Source of the DNA: MED-G116 sp038107835
GTDB lineage: Bacteria > Pseudomonadota > Alphaproteobacteria > Puniceispirillales > Puniceispirillaceae
Direction: 5' to 3'
DNA length: 47,428 bases
NCBI GenBank assembly: GCA_038107835.1
Contig: JAYNHH010000020.1
Location: 1 to 47,428 of the forward strand
In this document: positions 16,618-24,686 of the stretch, piece by piece
Layout: each line of letters begins with the position of its first letter
How positions within the stretch are numbered: the first letter of the stretch is position 1
Made by a program: the position numbers and the translations under genes
Notes under the pieces: model-generated
Told to the model about the DNA's origin: nothing
What the model saw: only the letters and a program-made list of their open reading frames with translations
Databases searched by the model: none

Positions 16618-17625
16618 CTAGCTTGCGTTGGCCTGGCGAACAGGTGCCTCAGGCAGATCAATGCCGAAGCAGCGCTGGTAATATTCAGCAACGGTGGGCC
16701 GCTCGATCTCATCGCATTTATTGAGGAAGCTGAGCCTGAAGGCGACGGTGATATCACCGAGGATCGTAGCGTTTTCCGCCCAGGTGATCACTGTGCGCGG
16801 TGACATCACAGTGGACAGGTCCCCCGCCATGAAGCCCTTGCGCGTCATGTCAGCCATTCGCACCATGGCATCAATGGTCTCACCGCCCTCGGTGGTTGCA
16901 TATTCGGGCAGTTTCGCGCGTACAATACCAACCTCGTCATCATGCTCGAGATAGTTCAGCGTCGAAACGATTGACCACCTGTCCATCTGGCCCTGATTGA
17001 TCTGCTGGGTGCCATGATACAGGCCCGTTGTGTCGCCCAGACCAACGGTGTTGGCAGTGGCGAACAACCGGAAGAAGGGATTTGGATGGATCACCTTGTT
17101 GCTGTCGAGCAGGGTGAGCTTGCCATCAACTTCCAGAACGCGCTGGATTACAAACATCACATCCGCGCGCCCGGCATCATATTCGTCAAAGACCAGTGCC
17201 ACAGGATTCTGCAGAGCCCATGGCAGAATGCCCTCACGGAATTCTGTCACCTGCTTGCCATCACGCAACACAATCGCATCCTTGCCGATCAGATCGATTC
17301 GGCTGATATGGCTGTCAAGGTTGACCCGGATACAGGGCCAGTTCAACCGTGCGGCGACCTGTTCGATATGTGTTGATTTGCCGGTGCCGTGATATCCCTG
17401 GATCATGACGCGGCGGTTGAAGCCAAAGCCGGCAAGGATGGCCAGTGTCGTATCATGGTCGAACTGGTAGGAGCTGTCGACTGCCGGAACGTAATCCGAG
17501 GCTTCTGAAAAGGCGGGAATTTCCATATCAATGTCCAGCCCGAACACATCGCGGGCATTAACAGTGATATCCGGAGCCCCCAATGGATGGGCAACGGATT
17601 GTGGGGTTTTATTTGCGCTGGACAT
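16618..17625 (-). CDS. cobS: Cobaltochelatase subunit CobS (AAA+ ATPase)
   Basis: MoxR-like AAA+ ATPase of 335 residues. Walker A is GYHGTGKST (77-85), Walker B is VALVFDEYD (142-150), and a sensor-like FRLFATANT follows. The N-terminal stretch MEIPAFSEASDYVPAVDSSY is the CobS-specific lead-in to the ATPase domain. Together with CobT it powers cobalt insertion by CobN. The gene precedes cobT by 12 nt and follows a J-domain protein gene on the same strand (42 nt gap). This trio order is one I associate with alphaproteobacterial genomes. Confidence 0.95.
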   Translation of the reverse strand: MSSANKTPQSVAHPLGAPDITVNARDVFGLDIDMEIPAFSEASDYVPAVDSSYQFDHDTTLAILAGFGFNRRVMIQGYHGTGKSTHIEQVAARLNWPCIRVNLDSHISRIDLIGKDAIVLRDGKQVTEFREGILPWALQNPVALVFDEYDAGRADVMFVIQRVLEVDGKLTLLDSNKVIHPNPFFRLFATANTVGLGDTTGLYHGTQQINQGQMDRWSIVSTLNYLEHDDEVGIVRAKLPEYATTEGGETIDAMVRMADMTRKGFMAGDLSTVMSPRTVITWAENATILGDITVAFRLSFLNKCDEIERPTVAEYYQRCFGIDLPEAPVRQANAS

Positions 17626-17667
17626 GATTGGACTTACTCCGAACTGAGCTTTGATGGATAGATATGT

Positions 17668-18243
17668 CTAAGAGGTGGCGTTGCTGCCATTTGCATTCAA
17701 TGATTTGCGGATCAGGTCATAGGCCAGATTGATCTCTTTTAACCGTTCTTCCGCCTTTTCGTCACCCCCATTTCTGTCGGGATGATTTTCCTTCGCGAGC
17801 TGCTTGTACTGCTTTTTCAGCTGTTCCAGATCCGCTACTGGCGTCATCCGCATGATCTGCCAGGCGCGTTTTTCCTCTGGGGTCAGCTTTTGCCGCTGCT
17901 GGCCGTCCTCGCGGTTTTCAAAATCAAACAGGTTGAAGGCGTCATCAAACATCTCGTCGCCTGGTTTGCCAGTGGCAAATTTCCAACTTGGACGTTCCCA
18001 GGTGGTTGCGCGGCGGATTTCAGCCTCGAGCGCAGCGCCCTGCAACCCCTCATAATAGTTCCATGACTTGTTGTAGGCGCGGACATGGTCCAGACAGAAC
18101 CACAGATAATCGCGCAGCTCATGCCGTGACTTCGGCGCCGGATAGATACCCTCGGCAATGCAGCCGTCTGCGGCACAGCGTTTTGTACCGCTTTCGGTGT
18201 CATCGCTATCCAGCGGAATTTCTGGCATTTTGGGGCGTCTCAT
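17668..18243 (-). CDS. J-domain protein with N-terminal Cys motif
   Basis: A 191-residue protein whose J-domain is C-terminal: the HPD tripeptide (154-156, in KENHPDRNGG) that triggers DnaK ATPase lies between the two expected helices. The N-terminal half has C23-x4-C28 and C50-x2-H53, which could bind zinc, and aromatic-rich blocks (NKSWNYYEGL, TTWERPSWKFATG). It is therefore not a classical DnaJ, which has its J-domain first. The ATG at 18243 is chosen for its GGAG site; an ATG at 18255 is possible. It sits upstream of cobS and divergent from a BolA gene. A specific client is unknown; CobS or CobT is only a guess from position. Confidence 0.85.
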   Translation of the reverse strand: MRRPKMPEIPLDSDDTESGTKRCAADGCIAEGIYPAPKSRHELRDYLWFCLDHVRAYNKSWNYYEGLQGAALEAEIRRATTWERPSWKFATGKPGDEMFDDAFNLFDFENREDGQQRQKLTPEEKRAWQIMRMTPVADLEQLKKQYKQLAKENHPDRNGGDEKAEERLKEINLAYDLIRKSLNANGSNATS

Positions 18244-18311
18244 AATAGACTCCATCCTAGCGCACTGCACAGAGCAGACAACCAACTTACCCCCACACAC
18301 GGAGATAGCAT

Positions 18312-18569
18312 ATGCCAATGGCGGATACCATAGCGGCAAAGCTAAAATCTGGCCTCAATCCCAGTTTTATTGAGGTTAAGGATGTCAGTCACCAACATGC
18401 TGGTCATGCAGGATGGCGCGAGGGCGGTGAGACCCATTTTCATGTCACCCTGACAGCTGACGCATTTGAGGGTAAGTCACGCCTGCAGCGACACCGCATG
18501 GTGAATGACTTGCTGGCAGAGGAATTGGCCAGCAGCATTCACGCGCTTGAGCTGCACCTCTCGGCCTGA
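18312..18569 (+). CDS. BolA family protein
   Basis: An 85-residue protein with the class II KH-like BolA fold. The signature is in the segment HAGHAGWREGGETHFHVTL, followed by FEGKSRLQRHRMVNDLL. BolA proteins bind 2Fe-2S clusters together with monothiol glutaredoxins and take part in iron homeostasis. The HFHV and conserved RHR histidines are present. GGAG precedes the first ATG; the third codon is also ATG. The gene is divergent from the J-domain gene with 68 nt between starts, so both promoters must lie in that short space. It is followed by a convergent DUF2889 gene. Confidence 0.93.
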   Translation: MPMADTIAAKLKSGLNPSFIEVKDVSHQHAGHAGWREGGETHFHVTLTADAFEGKSRLQRHRMVNDLLAEELASSIHALELHLSA

Positions 18570-18601
18570 GCGTTAGGTGATTTGTAGGTGGTTTGCGTTG
18601 T

Positions 18602-19189
18602 TCAGCTGTCCTCGACGGCATAGGCGACACAGCTGTTGGCCAGCGCATTGGAGCGCTGGCTGCGTGAATTCGCATCCTCTGGATTGTCATTTCCAGACTT
18701 GCTGTCATTTCCACGCTGGCGCGCCTGACGCGACTCCTCACCATATCGGGTCTGGTAGGCGATGGTTGCAACCGGTCCCATCAACTCGGTGATATGGGTG
18801 CAGCCATGCCGACCACCAATCGCCGCGCTGACCTTTCGTCGCCAGCCGGGGCCAATCTGAATTCCGACCAGATTGGCAAAGACATCGTTGGCCATGGGGC
18901 AGACGGCATAGGGGCCGGCAATGGTAACGGCCTCGGCTGCGGTGATTATCAGATCACGGGTAATGGTCAGGCGCACTTTCATATGATGAAAGGGCATATC
19001 GGGCGTAACCTCGCCACGGAAATCAGAGGGAAAGCTGTATGTCTTGTGGTCGGTGAGCTCTGCCTCGATGTCAAACAGCCCATCCCGGCGGACAAACCCA
19101 TTGCAATAGATGCGCCTGTTATGAACCTCCTCGCGCTCTGCAGGCTGGCTCAGGTCAGTTGGATGGTCGCTACCATAAAGAGGTTCCAT
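18602..19189 (-). CDS. DUF2889 family protein
   Basis: A 195-residue protein with the DUF2889 pattern: HNRRIYCNGFVRRDGLFDIEAELTD at the N-terminus, PYAVCPMANDVFANLVGIQIGPGW in the middle and GRHGCTHITELMGPVATIAYQT toward the end. The conserved Cys and His residues could bind a metal or an acyl thioester, but no biochemical function is established to my knowledge. It begins 1 nt after the stop of the CorC/HlyC-type gene, so the two are coupled and may act together. The C-terminal ~45 residues are polar and probably disordered. Confidence 0.8.
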   Translation of the reverse strand: MEPLYGSDHPTDLSQPAEREEVHNRRIYCNGFVRRDGLFDIEAELTDHKTYSFPSDFRGEVTPDMPFHHMKVRLTITRDLIITAAEAVTIAGPYAVCPMANDVFANLVGIQIGPGWRRKVSAAIGGRHGCTHITELMGPVATIAYQTRYGEESRQARQRGNDSKSGNDNPEDANSRSQRSNALANSCVAYAVEDS

Positions 19190-19190
19190 T

Positions 19191-20462
19191 TCAATGTTCC
19201 TTCGTTGCCCAGAGGCGCAGGCTGGTCAGCCTGTTGCCGCTGCGTTTGAGAATGCGAAACCGGATGTCATGAAATCGAAACTCCTGACCTGGCCGTGGGA
19301 TCGTTCTGCTTTCAAACAGAACGAGCCCGGCGATTGTGGAAGCATCCTCGTCTGGAAGTTGCCAGCCAAGTGTGCGGTTCAGATCACGAATTGTGACGCC
19401 ACCATCGACGATCCATGAGCCGTCAGCCTGTGGCGTAAGGCCGGCAAGCTCCACATCATGCTCATCGTCAATGTCGCCGACGATTTCCTCGAGAATGTCC
19501 TCAAGTGTGACGATGCCCTGCAAATCACCATATTCATCGACAACCACGGCAAAATGTTCACGCCGGGCGCGAAATGCCTGCAGTTGATCAAACAGCAAGG
19601 TTGTCTCGGGAACGAAATAGGGTTCCGCGGCAATATTCTGCACTGTCAGGCTGGGATCGATGCTGCCATTGCCTGATTTTGCATCATCACCAATGGCCCG
19701 CAGCAGATCCTTGACATGCAGAACGCCGGTGATGTTGTCGGGGCTACCGGAAAAAACGGGATGGCGCGTATGCGGAGAGGCAAGTACCTGCCGCAGGATT
19801 CCCTCCAGATTATCATCGGAATTGATCATATTGACCTCGGCCCGATGGGTCATGATTTCGTCAACGCTGATTTCATTGAGATCTAGAACCGAAGACAGCA
19901 TCGCCTGCGTTTCCCGATTGTCGGCGTCACCCTCGGCGCCATGCAGCTCAATCAGACCACGCAGCTCTTCCTCGCGGTTGGCCTCCTGTTCGGCATTTTT
20001 CCGGATCAACTGGCTCGCCAGAAAGCGCAGGCCAACGGCAAGCGGATTCAGCACGACCACGACCACCCGGATGGCCGGGGCAATGGCAAGCGCATATTTG
20101 TCCGAATAGGTGAACGCATAGGTCTTCGGCATGACCTCTGCAAAAATCACCAGAACGACTGTCATCGTCAGTGTCGCCCACAGCAGTCCAGCATCCTGAA
20201 AAAGTGAAATGGCAACAGAGGTGGCGAGCGCGGAAGCGATCACATTGACGGCATTGTTGCCGATCAGGATTGTTCCGATCAGACCCTCGCGGTCGGCGCG
20301 CAGCTTTTCGACGAGAAGCGCGCGCCGGTTGCCCTTGCTGGCAAGCTGGCGCATCCGCGCATCCGAGGCTGCGGTCAATGCAGTTTCCGCACTTGAGAAA
20401 AAAGCTGATGCCACAATCAAGAGAATGACGACGGCAAGCAGCCACCATATCTCAGCACTCAT
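19191..20462 (-). CDS. HlyC/CorC (CNNM/DUF21) family membrane transporter with CBS pair
   Basis: A 423-residue protein of the UPF0053/CNNM-like family linked to magnesium or cobalt efflux. The N-terminal DUF21 domain (about 1-190) has several membrane segments and begins with the typical FFSSAETALTAAS motif. A pair of CBS domains follows (about 200-330, including the MTHRAEV and VVDEYGDLQGIVTLEDILEEIVGDI blocks), then a CorC_HlyC domain at the C-terminus. The ion specificity is not readable from the sequence. The start overlaps the aroB stop by one base (TGATG), and DUF2889 follows 1 nt after its own stop. Confidence 0.92.
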   Translation of the reverse strand: MSAEIWWLLAVVILLIVASAFFSSAETALTAASDARMRQLASKGNRRALLVEKLRADREGLIGTILIGNNAVNVIASALATSVAISLFQDAGLLWATLTMTVVLVIFAEVMPKTYAFTYSDKYALAIAPAIRVVVVVLNPLAVGLRFLASQLIRKNAEQEANREEELRGLIELHGAEGDADNRETQAMLSSVLDLNEISVDEIMTHRAEVNMINSDDNLEGILRQVLASPHTRHPVFSGSPDNITGVLHVKDLLRAIGDDAKSGNGSIDPSLTVQNIAAEPYFVPETTLLFDQLQAFRARREHFAVVVDEYGDLQGIVTLEDILEEIVGDIDDEHDVELAGLTPQADGSWIVDGGVTIRDLNRTLGWQLPDEDASTIAGLVLFESRTIPRPGQEFRFHDIRFRILKRSGNRLTSLRLWATKEH

Positions 20463-21571
20463 CAGTGCAAACCCTCCAACGTTGCGCGGACATCATCAAG
20501 CGGCACATCGGATGCAACGAACGCCTCACCAATGCCCTTGACCAGAATGAAACGCATTTTCCCATCAAGCACTTTCTTGTCATGCTGCATATGCGCGATC
20601 AATCTTTCTGCCGCGGCATTGCCAGCCGCCAGCTCTTTGTTGTCACCCGGCAGCTGTTGCCCTCTCAGATGCGCCTTCACTCGGTCCAAATCATCTTGAT
20701 CGCAAAGTCCCATTCGCACTGACAGTGCGAAGGCAACACCCATTCCCGCGGCCACAGCCTCGCCGTGCAGCAGGCGGCCATCATAATTGGCCTCTGCCTC
20801 AAAGGCATGGGCAAAGGTATGGCCAAGATTGAGCAGCGCTCGCTGTCCAGCCTCACGCTCATCCGCCTCGACGATCCGTGCCTTGGCGGCGCAGGAGGTC
20901 ATGATGGCATGGTTCAGTGCCTGCGGCTCAAGCTCGAGCATTGCCTTGCCATTGTCTTCCAGCCAGGCGAAGAAGCTGGCATCGCCAAGCAGCCCATATT
21001 TGGCCACTTCCGCATAGCCGGCGCGCAGTTCACGCGGCGGTAGTGTCGCCAGCGCGGCGGTATCGGCGAGAACCGCCCGCGGTTGATAGAAGGCTCCGAT
21101 CAAATTCTTGCCACGGGGCGCGTTGACCCCGGTCTTGCCACCTACTGAGCTGTCGACCTGGGCAAGCAATGATGTGGGGACCTGAACAAAATCAACGCCG
21201 CGCATCAGGCTTGCCGCAGCAAAACCGGCAAGATCTCCGATAACCCCGCCGCCCAGTGCAACTATCACAAGACCGCGATCCACACCAAGATCAAGAATGT
21301 CGTTCAGCAGACCGGTAAGCGTCTGCATATTCTTGCTTGCCTCGCCGGCTGGTACGATGATTCTGTCGCAGCGCCGGGTGACCCGGGCAAGGCTGCTGGC
21401 AAGCGCGTCAAGGTGAAGGGGTGCCACATTGCTGTCGCTGACAATGACTGCCTGTCGCCCGGCAACGATGTCACCCAGCACGTCGCCCGCATTGGCGATC
21501 AGGTTATTCCCGATTTTGATATCATAGGCGCGCGCACCAAGGCCGACGCGAAGAGATGTAATGTCATCCAT
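20462..21571 (-). CDS. aroB: 3-dehydroquinate synthase
   Basis: Second step of the shikimate pathway, converting DAHP to 3-dehydroquinate with NAD and a divalent metal; 369 residues, the usual length. Motifs include ALGGGVIGDLAGFAAA (NAD binding), VPTSLLAQVDSSVGGKTGVN, and the metal-ligand regions LNLGHTFAHAFE and LLHGEAVAAGM. It follows aroK by 12 nt, the classical aroKB pairing, and is translationally coupled to the downstream CorC-like gene through a TGATG overlap. Confidence 0.97.
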   Translation of the reverse strand: MDDITSLRVGLGARAYDIKIGNNLIANAGDVLGDIVAGRQAVIVSDSNVAPLHLDALASSLARVTRRCDRIIVPAGEASKNMQTLTGLLNDILDLGVDRGLVIVALGGGVIGDLAGFAAASLMRGVDFVQVPTSLLAQVDSSVGGKTGVNAPRGKNLIGAFYQPRAVLADTAALATLPPRELRAGYAEVAKYGLLGDASFFAWLEDNGKAMLELEPQALNHAIMTSCAAKARIVEADEREAGQRALLNLGHTFAHAFEAEANYDGRLLHGEAVAAGMGVAFALSVRMGLCDQDDLDRVKAHLRGQQLPGDNKELAAGNAAAERLIAHMQHDKKVLDGKMRFILVKGIGEAFVASDVPLDDVRATLEGLH

Positions 21572-21583
21572 GATGCTTATGGC

Positions 21584-22138
21584 CTATGTGACTGGCAGAA
21601 AGCTGTCAAGAGCGTCGATCAAAGTTACCAGTGCTTTGTCACCACTCAATCCATCCGTATTCAGATGAATATGGGCTTTTTCATAGTGCTTCTGGCGATC
21701 AAGCCTCAATTGGCGGAGCTTTTCAAGGGGATCACCACCGGCCAGCAGCGGCCGTGTTGCCGTCGTTCCGATCCGGGCCATGAGGGTCTCGGGTGCGGCC
21801 TGCAGCCAGACGACCACGGATTGCTTCAGCAGCAGTTCAGCGGTTTTGGCTCTGCAGATGGCACCGCCACCTGTAGCCAGGATCAGCGGCCCCGTTGCAA
21901 CAAGTTCGGCGATGATGCGCTCTTCCATTTCCCGGAATTTTGCATCGCCGGCAATATCGAAAATGTCGCTGATGGTCAGACCGGCGGCGTCTTCAATTGC
22001 TTTGTCACTATCGGCAAAAGGCATGTCAAGCTGCTTGGCAAGACGTTTGCCAAGCATTGATTTGCCGCTTCCCATCAGACCCACGAGGGTGATCGGTTTG
22101 ACGATGCGTGATTTGATGTCTTTATATTTGGTTTGCAT
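21584..22138 (-). CDS. aroK: Shikimate kinase
   Basis: Phosphorylates shikimate with ATP in aromatic amino acid synthesis. P-loop GLMGSGKS lies about 20 residues from the N-terminus, followed by the shikimate-binding DSDKAIE, KFREMEE and the Walker-B-like GGGA segment; the lid region contains TRPLL. The ATG at 22138 is preceded by AAGG at good spacing and gives 184 residues; an upstream TTG at 22144 is less likely. It is the first gene of the aroK-aroB-CorC-DUF2889 operon and is divergent from the small membrane protein gene at 22397. Confidence 0.95.
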   Translation of the reverse strand: MQTKYKDIKSRIVKPITLVGLMGSGKSMLGKRLAKQLDMPFADSDKAIEDAAGLTISDIFDIAGDAKFREMEERIIAELVATGPLILATGGGAICRAKTAELLLKQSVVVWLQAAPETLMARIGTTATRPLLAGGDPLEKLRQLRLDRQKHYEKAHIHLNTDGLSGDKALVTLIDALDSFLPVT

Positions 22139-22230
22139 ACGCAACCTTATGCCCGTTCTGGCTGATTTTTGGAATATGTTTCCTTGACCCTAAGTTGGGG
22201 GCAAACTGATCTGCTGGCAGCTTTCTGATA

Positions 22231-22273
22231 GGGCAATTTTCCCAGTCCTGTAACGGGACTGGTATCTTTGCCC
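22231..22273. other. Two-tier hairpin in the aroK / small-membrane-protein intergenic region
   Basis: Outer arms GGGCAA (22231-22236) and TTGCCC (22268-22273) enclose inner arms CCAGTCC (22242-22248) and GGACTGG (22256-22262). A symmetric 5 x 5 internal loop and a 7-nt apical loop complete the element. It lacks a T-run, so it is not an ordinary terminator. It lies between divergent genes and could be an operator dyad or a structured 5' leader. Confidence 0.5.
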
Positions 22274-22396
22274 AATTGCAGACATATTCTTGCCATACAA
22301 AATATGCCATAACAACGGACAGCTTTGAAAATGGCCTTGCGGTGCCCTGATGCTTGCAGGCCGGTTTGCAGAACCGACAGGTCAGGTGGAGAGAAC

Positions 22397-22534
22397 ATGA
22401 ATCGGGTTGGAATTATTGTGATTGTGATTGTCGGTCTTTTTGCCGCCGGTCTTGTTGCGCTGTCGAGCTGGAACATTCCAGCGCCGACCACAGCTATTAA
22501 CAAGGTTGTTTCCGATGAAAATCTACCAAAATAG
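22397..22534 (+). CDS. Small single-pass membrane protein upstream of the exported protein and xerD
   Basis: A 45-residue protein: one hydrophobic helix (about residues 4-25), then a short hydrophilic tail beginning SSWNIPAPTTAINKVV and ending DENLPK. The ATG at 22397 has a clear GGAG site. Short membrane proteins with a W(D/N)IP-P tail ending near FP/LP-(R/K) occur in the same place in other Rhodospirillales-like genomes as far as I recall, which supports a real gene. Its last 20 nt overlap the start of the large exported protein gene, so the two are translationally coupled. Function unknown; a membrane anchor or partner for the exported protein is plausible. Confidence 0.75.
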   Translation: MNRVGIIVIVIVGLFAAGLVALSSWNIPAPTTAINKVVSDENLPK

Positions 22535-24686
22535 AGTGTGCCGCCTTGTCGTTTTTGCAGGTCTGGTGGCGGCGCTTGCCGGTTCCAGCCTAACCTCTGC
22601 GCAGGCGCAGACCGCGACCATCATTACCAATGAGGGGCCGGTTAATCTTCTCGGTCTCTCACCATCTGACAACACAAGCAAAGGCAATGCCCAAGGCGCG
22701 TCTGAGACGACCATCGAAGACGCATTCAACGTCGTGACCGATAACGGGACAACAGGCTCCGCCATTGATCTGAGTTCACAGCAGGCGGTACCATCAGCGA
22801 CGCTGCCGGCTCGAAATGTGCAAGCCCAGAGCGCAGTAACGGTAACAGGGAATGCCACAGCGGTTGAGGCAGAACAGACAGCAGTCCAGACCGAACAGAG
22901 CGCGGTGATTGAGGAGTCTACCGTCACCATCGGATTGCGAGAGGTCGAAGATGTTGGGCTTGCCGCGATTGGCGTACGGCAATCAGCAGATGGCGCCGGA
23001 AATCTAAACGAATTGATCTGGCGCGGGACAGCTGCGTCACGCGCGACATTCCTTTATGAAAATGGCAGCCTTGCGCCGCAGTCACGGGCAATTTCCTCGC
23101 TCGCCCTCGAGGTTGTTGCCCGGGAAGCGGTCCCACCGGCTGGCGCAAACACGGTGGCGCGTGCGCTCGTGCGGGCGCGGCTTGACTGGCTGGCGGCCGC
23201 TGGCCGGTCCGACGATCTGGCCGTTATGGTGGGGCGTCTGCCGAATGATGATGACTGGCTTGACTGGAAAAAATGGCTTGTCGAATACCAGTTGATGCGG
23301 CGTCTCGACAGGGATGCCTGCACGGTTGTTGAGAGCTATATCACAACCACACTTGATCCTTATTGGCATAAATTGAAGGTGATTTGCAGTTCCGTACAGG
23401 ATGATGCAAGCAGTGCCAGATTCGGTGCTGACATTCTGGCGGCAAGCGGCGTCGAGGATCCGGTGTTTTTTGCGCTTGTCGATGAAATGCTGAGTGGCAC
23501 CGAGGCGCAGGCCTTCGATCCGGCCCTTGTCGAGGCACTGCATGTCGTGCTTATGGATGCGGCCCATCATGAAATCAGCCTCGATAGTCTTGCTGTGCTG
23601 CCACCGCAGATGGCGCAGGGAACAGTGGCCCTGCGCTATCTGGGAACGGATGCGCGGCTGGTTTCGACGTTTGATGGGTTGACCAAGGGTCTGATCACCC
23701 CATTGGAAGCCGGCAATCTATGGCGCAGTGCAGCAACCGCGCCAGAGCTTGCCCAGAGTGCGCTTGCCCGCCATCACAGCGGGTCGTCACCCTTGACAAC
23801 GGCAATGACCTGGCGGGCCATAGCCGATGACACCAGCGCCACAAGAGTGCCGCTGATTGCGCAGGCCATGAAAACCGACATTGCGGCCGGCAATGGGCAG
23901 ATAATGCTGCCTCTCTATGCAGAGCTGGCAGGTGAAGCACTGACTTTTTCCGGTCTGGATGCGGCGATCAGCGCCGATAATGGCCAATCAGTTGCCGCTG
24001 TTGCGATGCTCATTGCCATGCAGCAGCCCGAGAGTGCCATTCTGGCCGATAGTGGTTTTTCCACCACCAACGTGGCCGCTACGCGTGCCCTGATGCAGAT
24101 GCTCGCCAATGGTGAGTGGAACCATCGCGCCCTCGCAGATTTGGATCTCTGGACCCTGCTGCCGGTGATTGAGGCGCTTGGCATTGCGCCAGGCGAACAG
24201 GAATGGCTTGATTTTCTGGATTCACCGGACAATCAGAATGCGCACTATCAGCCACTTTCACCGCTGTTGTTGCGGGCGTTGAATACCGCCGCTGAAAAAC
24301 GCCGGGTTGCCGAGACCGTGTTACTTGCAAGCTGGGCGCTTGCTGATTTCCCGCTGCAGGACATCAACCCGCAGGATGTCGCGGTGATTGTCAATGCGAT
24401 GAATGAGATCGGACAAACCAGAACCGGTCGGATGTTTGCCACCGAAGTCGTCAAGACCCATCTGCTGTCGCGCTTTTCTGAGATTGTTCCCCCCATGTCG
24501 GAGTTGTCGTCGTCTGTTCTGCAGGACCAGACAGTGGCAATCGTGGATGATGGCCTGGCCGCCCCGGATGAAACCACCCCGGATGAAACCATGCAGGCAC
24601 AGGACGGCGCCGGCGAGATAACAGGTTCCACCGATGAAAATTCGGTTGTCGGGACCGCCATTGATAATGCAAACCAACAGGAATGA
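22515..24686 (+). CDS. Large exported protein of unknown function, coupled to xerD
   Basis: A 723-residue protein starting MKIYQNRVCRLVVF, with a signal peptide: a basic N-region, the hydrophobic core LVVFAGLVAALAGSSL and a likely cleavage after AQA near residue 31. The mature protein begins with a Thr/Ser/Ala/Gln-rich, probably disordered segment (to about 150). It continues as a mainly alpha-helical region of Ala/Leu-rich repeats (about 150-680), possibly a helical-repeat solenoid, and ends in an acidic tail with the repeat PDETTPDET. I do not recognise a catalytic motif. Similar genes next to xerD have been labelled antifreeze-glycopeptide-like, a name based on composition only. The start overlaps the small membrane protein gene by 20 nt and the stop overlaps xerD by 4 nt (ATGA). 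An envelope-side role linked to division or chromosome segregation is a guess from context. Confidence 0.8.
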   Translation: MKIYQNRVCRLVVFAGLVAALAGSSLTSAQAQTATIITNEGPVNLLGLSPSDNTSKGNAQGASETTIEDAFNVVTDNGTTGSAIDLSSQQAVPSATLPARNVQAQSAVTVTGNATAVEAEQTAVQTEQSAVIEESTVTIGLREVEDVGLAAIGVRQSADGAGNLNELIWRGTAASRATFLYENGSLAPQSRAISSLALEVVAREAVPPAGANTVARALVRARLDWLAAAGRSDDLAVMVGRLPNDDDWLDWKKWLVEYQLMRRLDRDACTVVESYITTTLDPYWHKLKVICSSVQDDASSARFGADILAASGVEDPVFFALVDEMLSGTEAQAFDPALVEALHVVLMDAAHHEISLDSLAVLPPQMAQGTVALRYLGTDARLVSTFDGLTKGLITPLEAGNLWRSAATAPELAQSALARHHSGSSPLTTAMTWRAIADDTSATRVPLIAQAMKTDIAAGNGQIMLPLYAELAGEALTFSGLDAAISADNGQSVAAVAMLIAMQQPESAILADSGFSTTNVAATRALMQMLANGEWNHRALADLDLWTLLPVIEALGIAPGEQEWLDFLDSPDNQNAHYQPLSPLLLRALNTAAEKRRVAETVLLASWALADFPLQDINPQDVAVIVNAMNEIGQTRTGRMFATEVVKTHLLSRFSEIVPPMSELSSSVLQDQTVAIVDDGLAAPDETTPDETMQAQDGAGEITGSTDENSVVGTAIDNANQQE

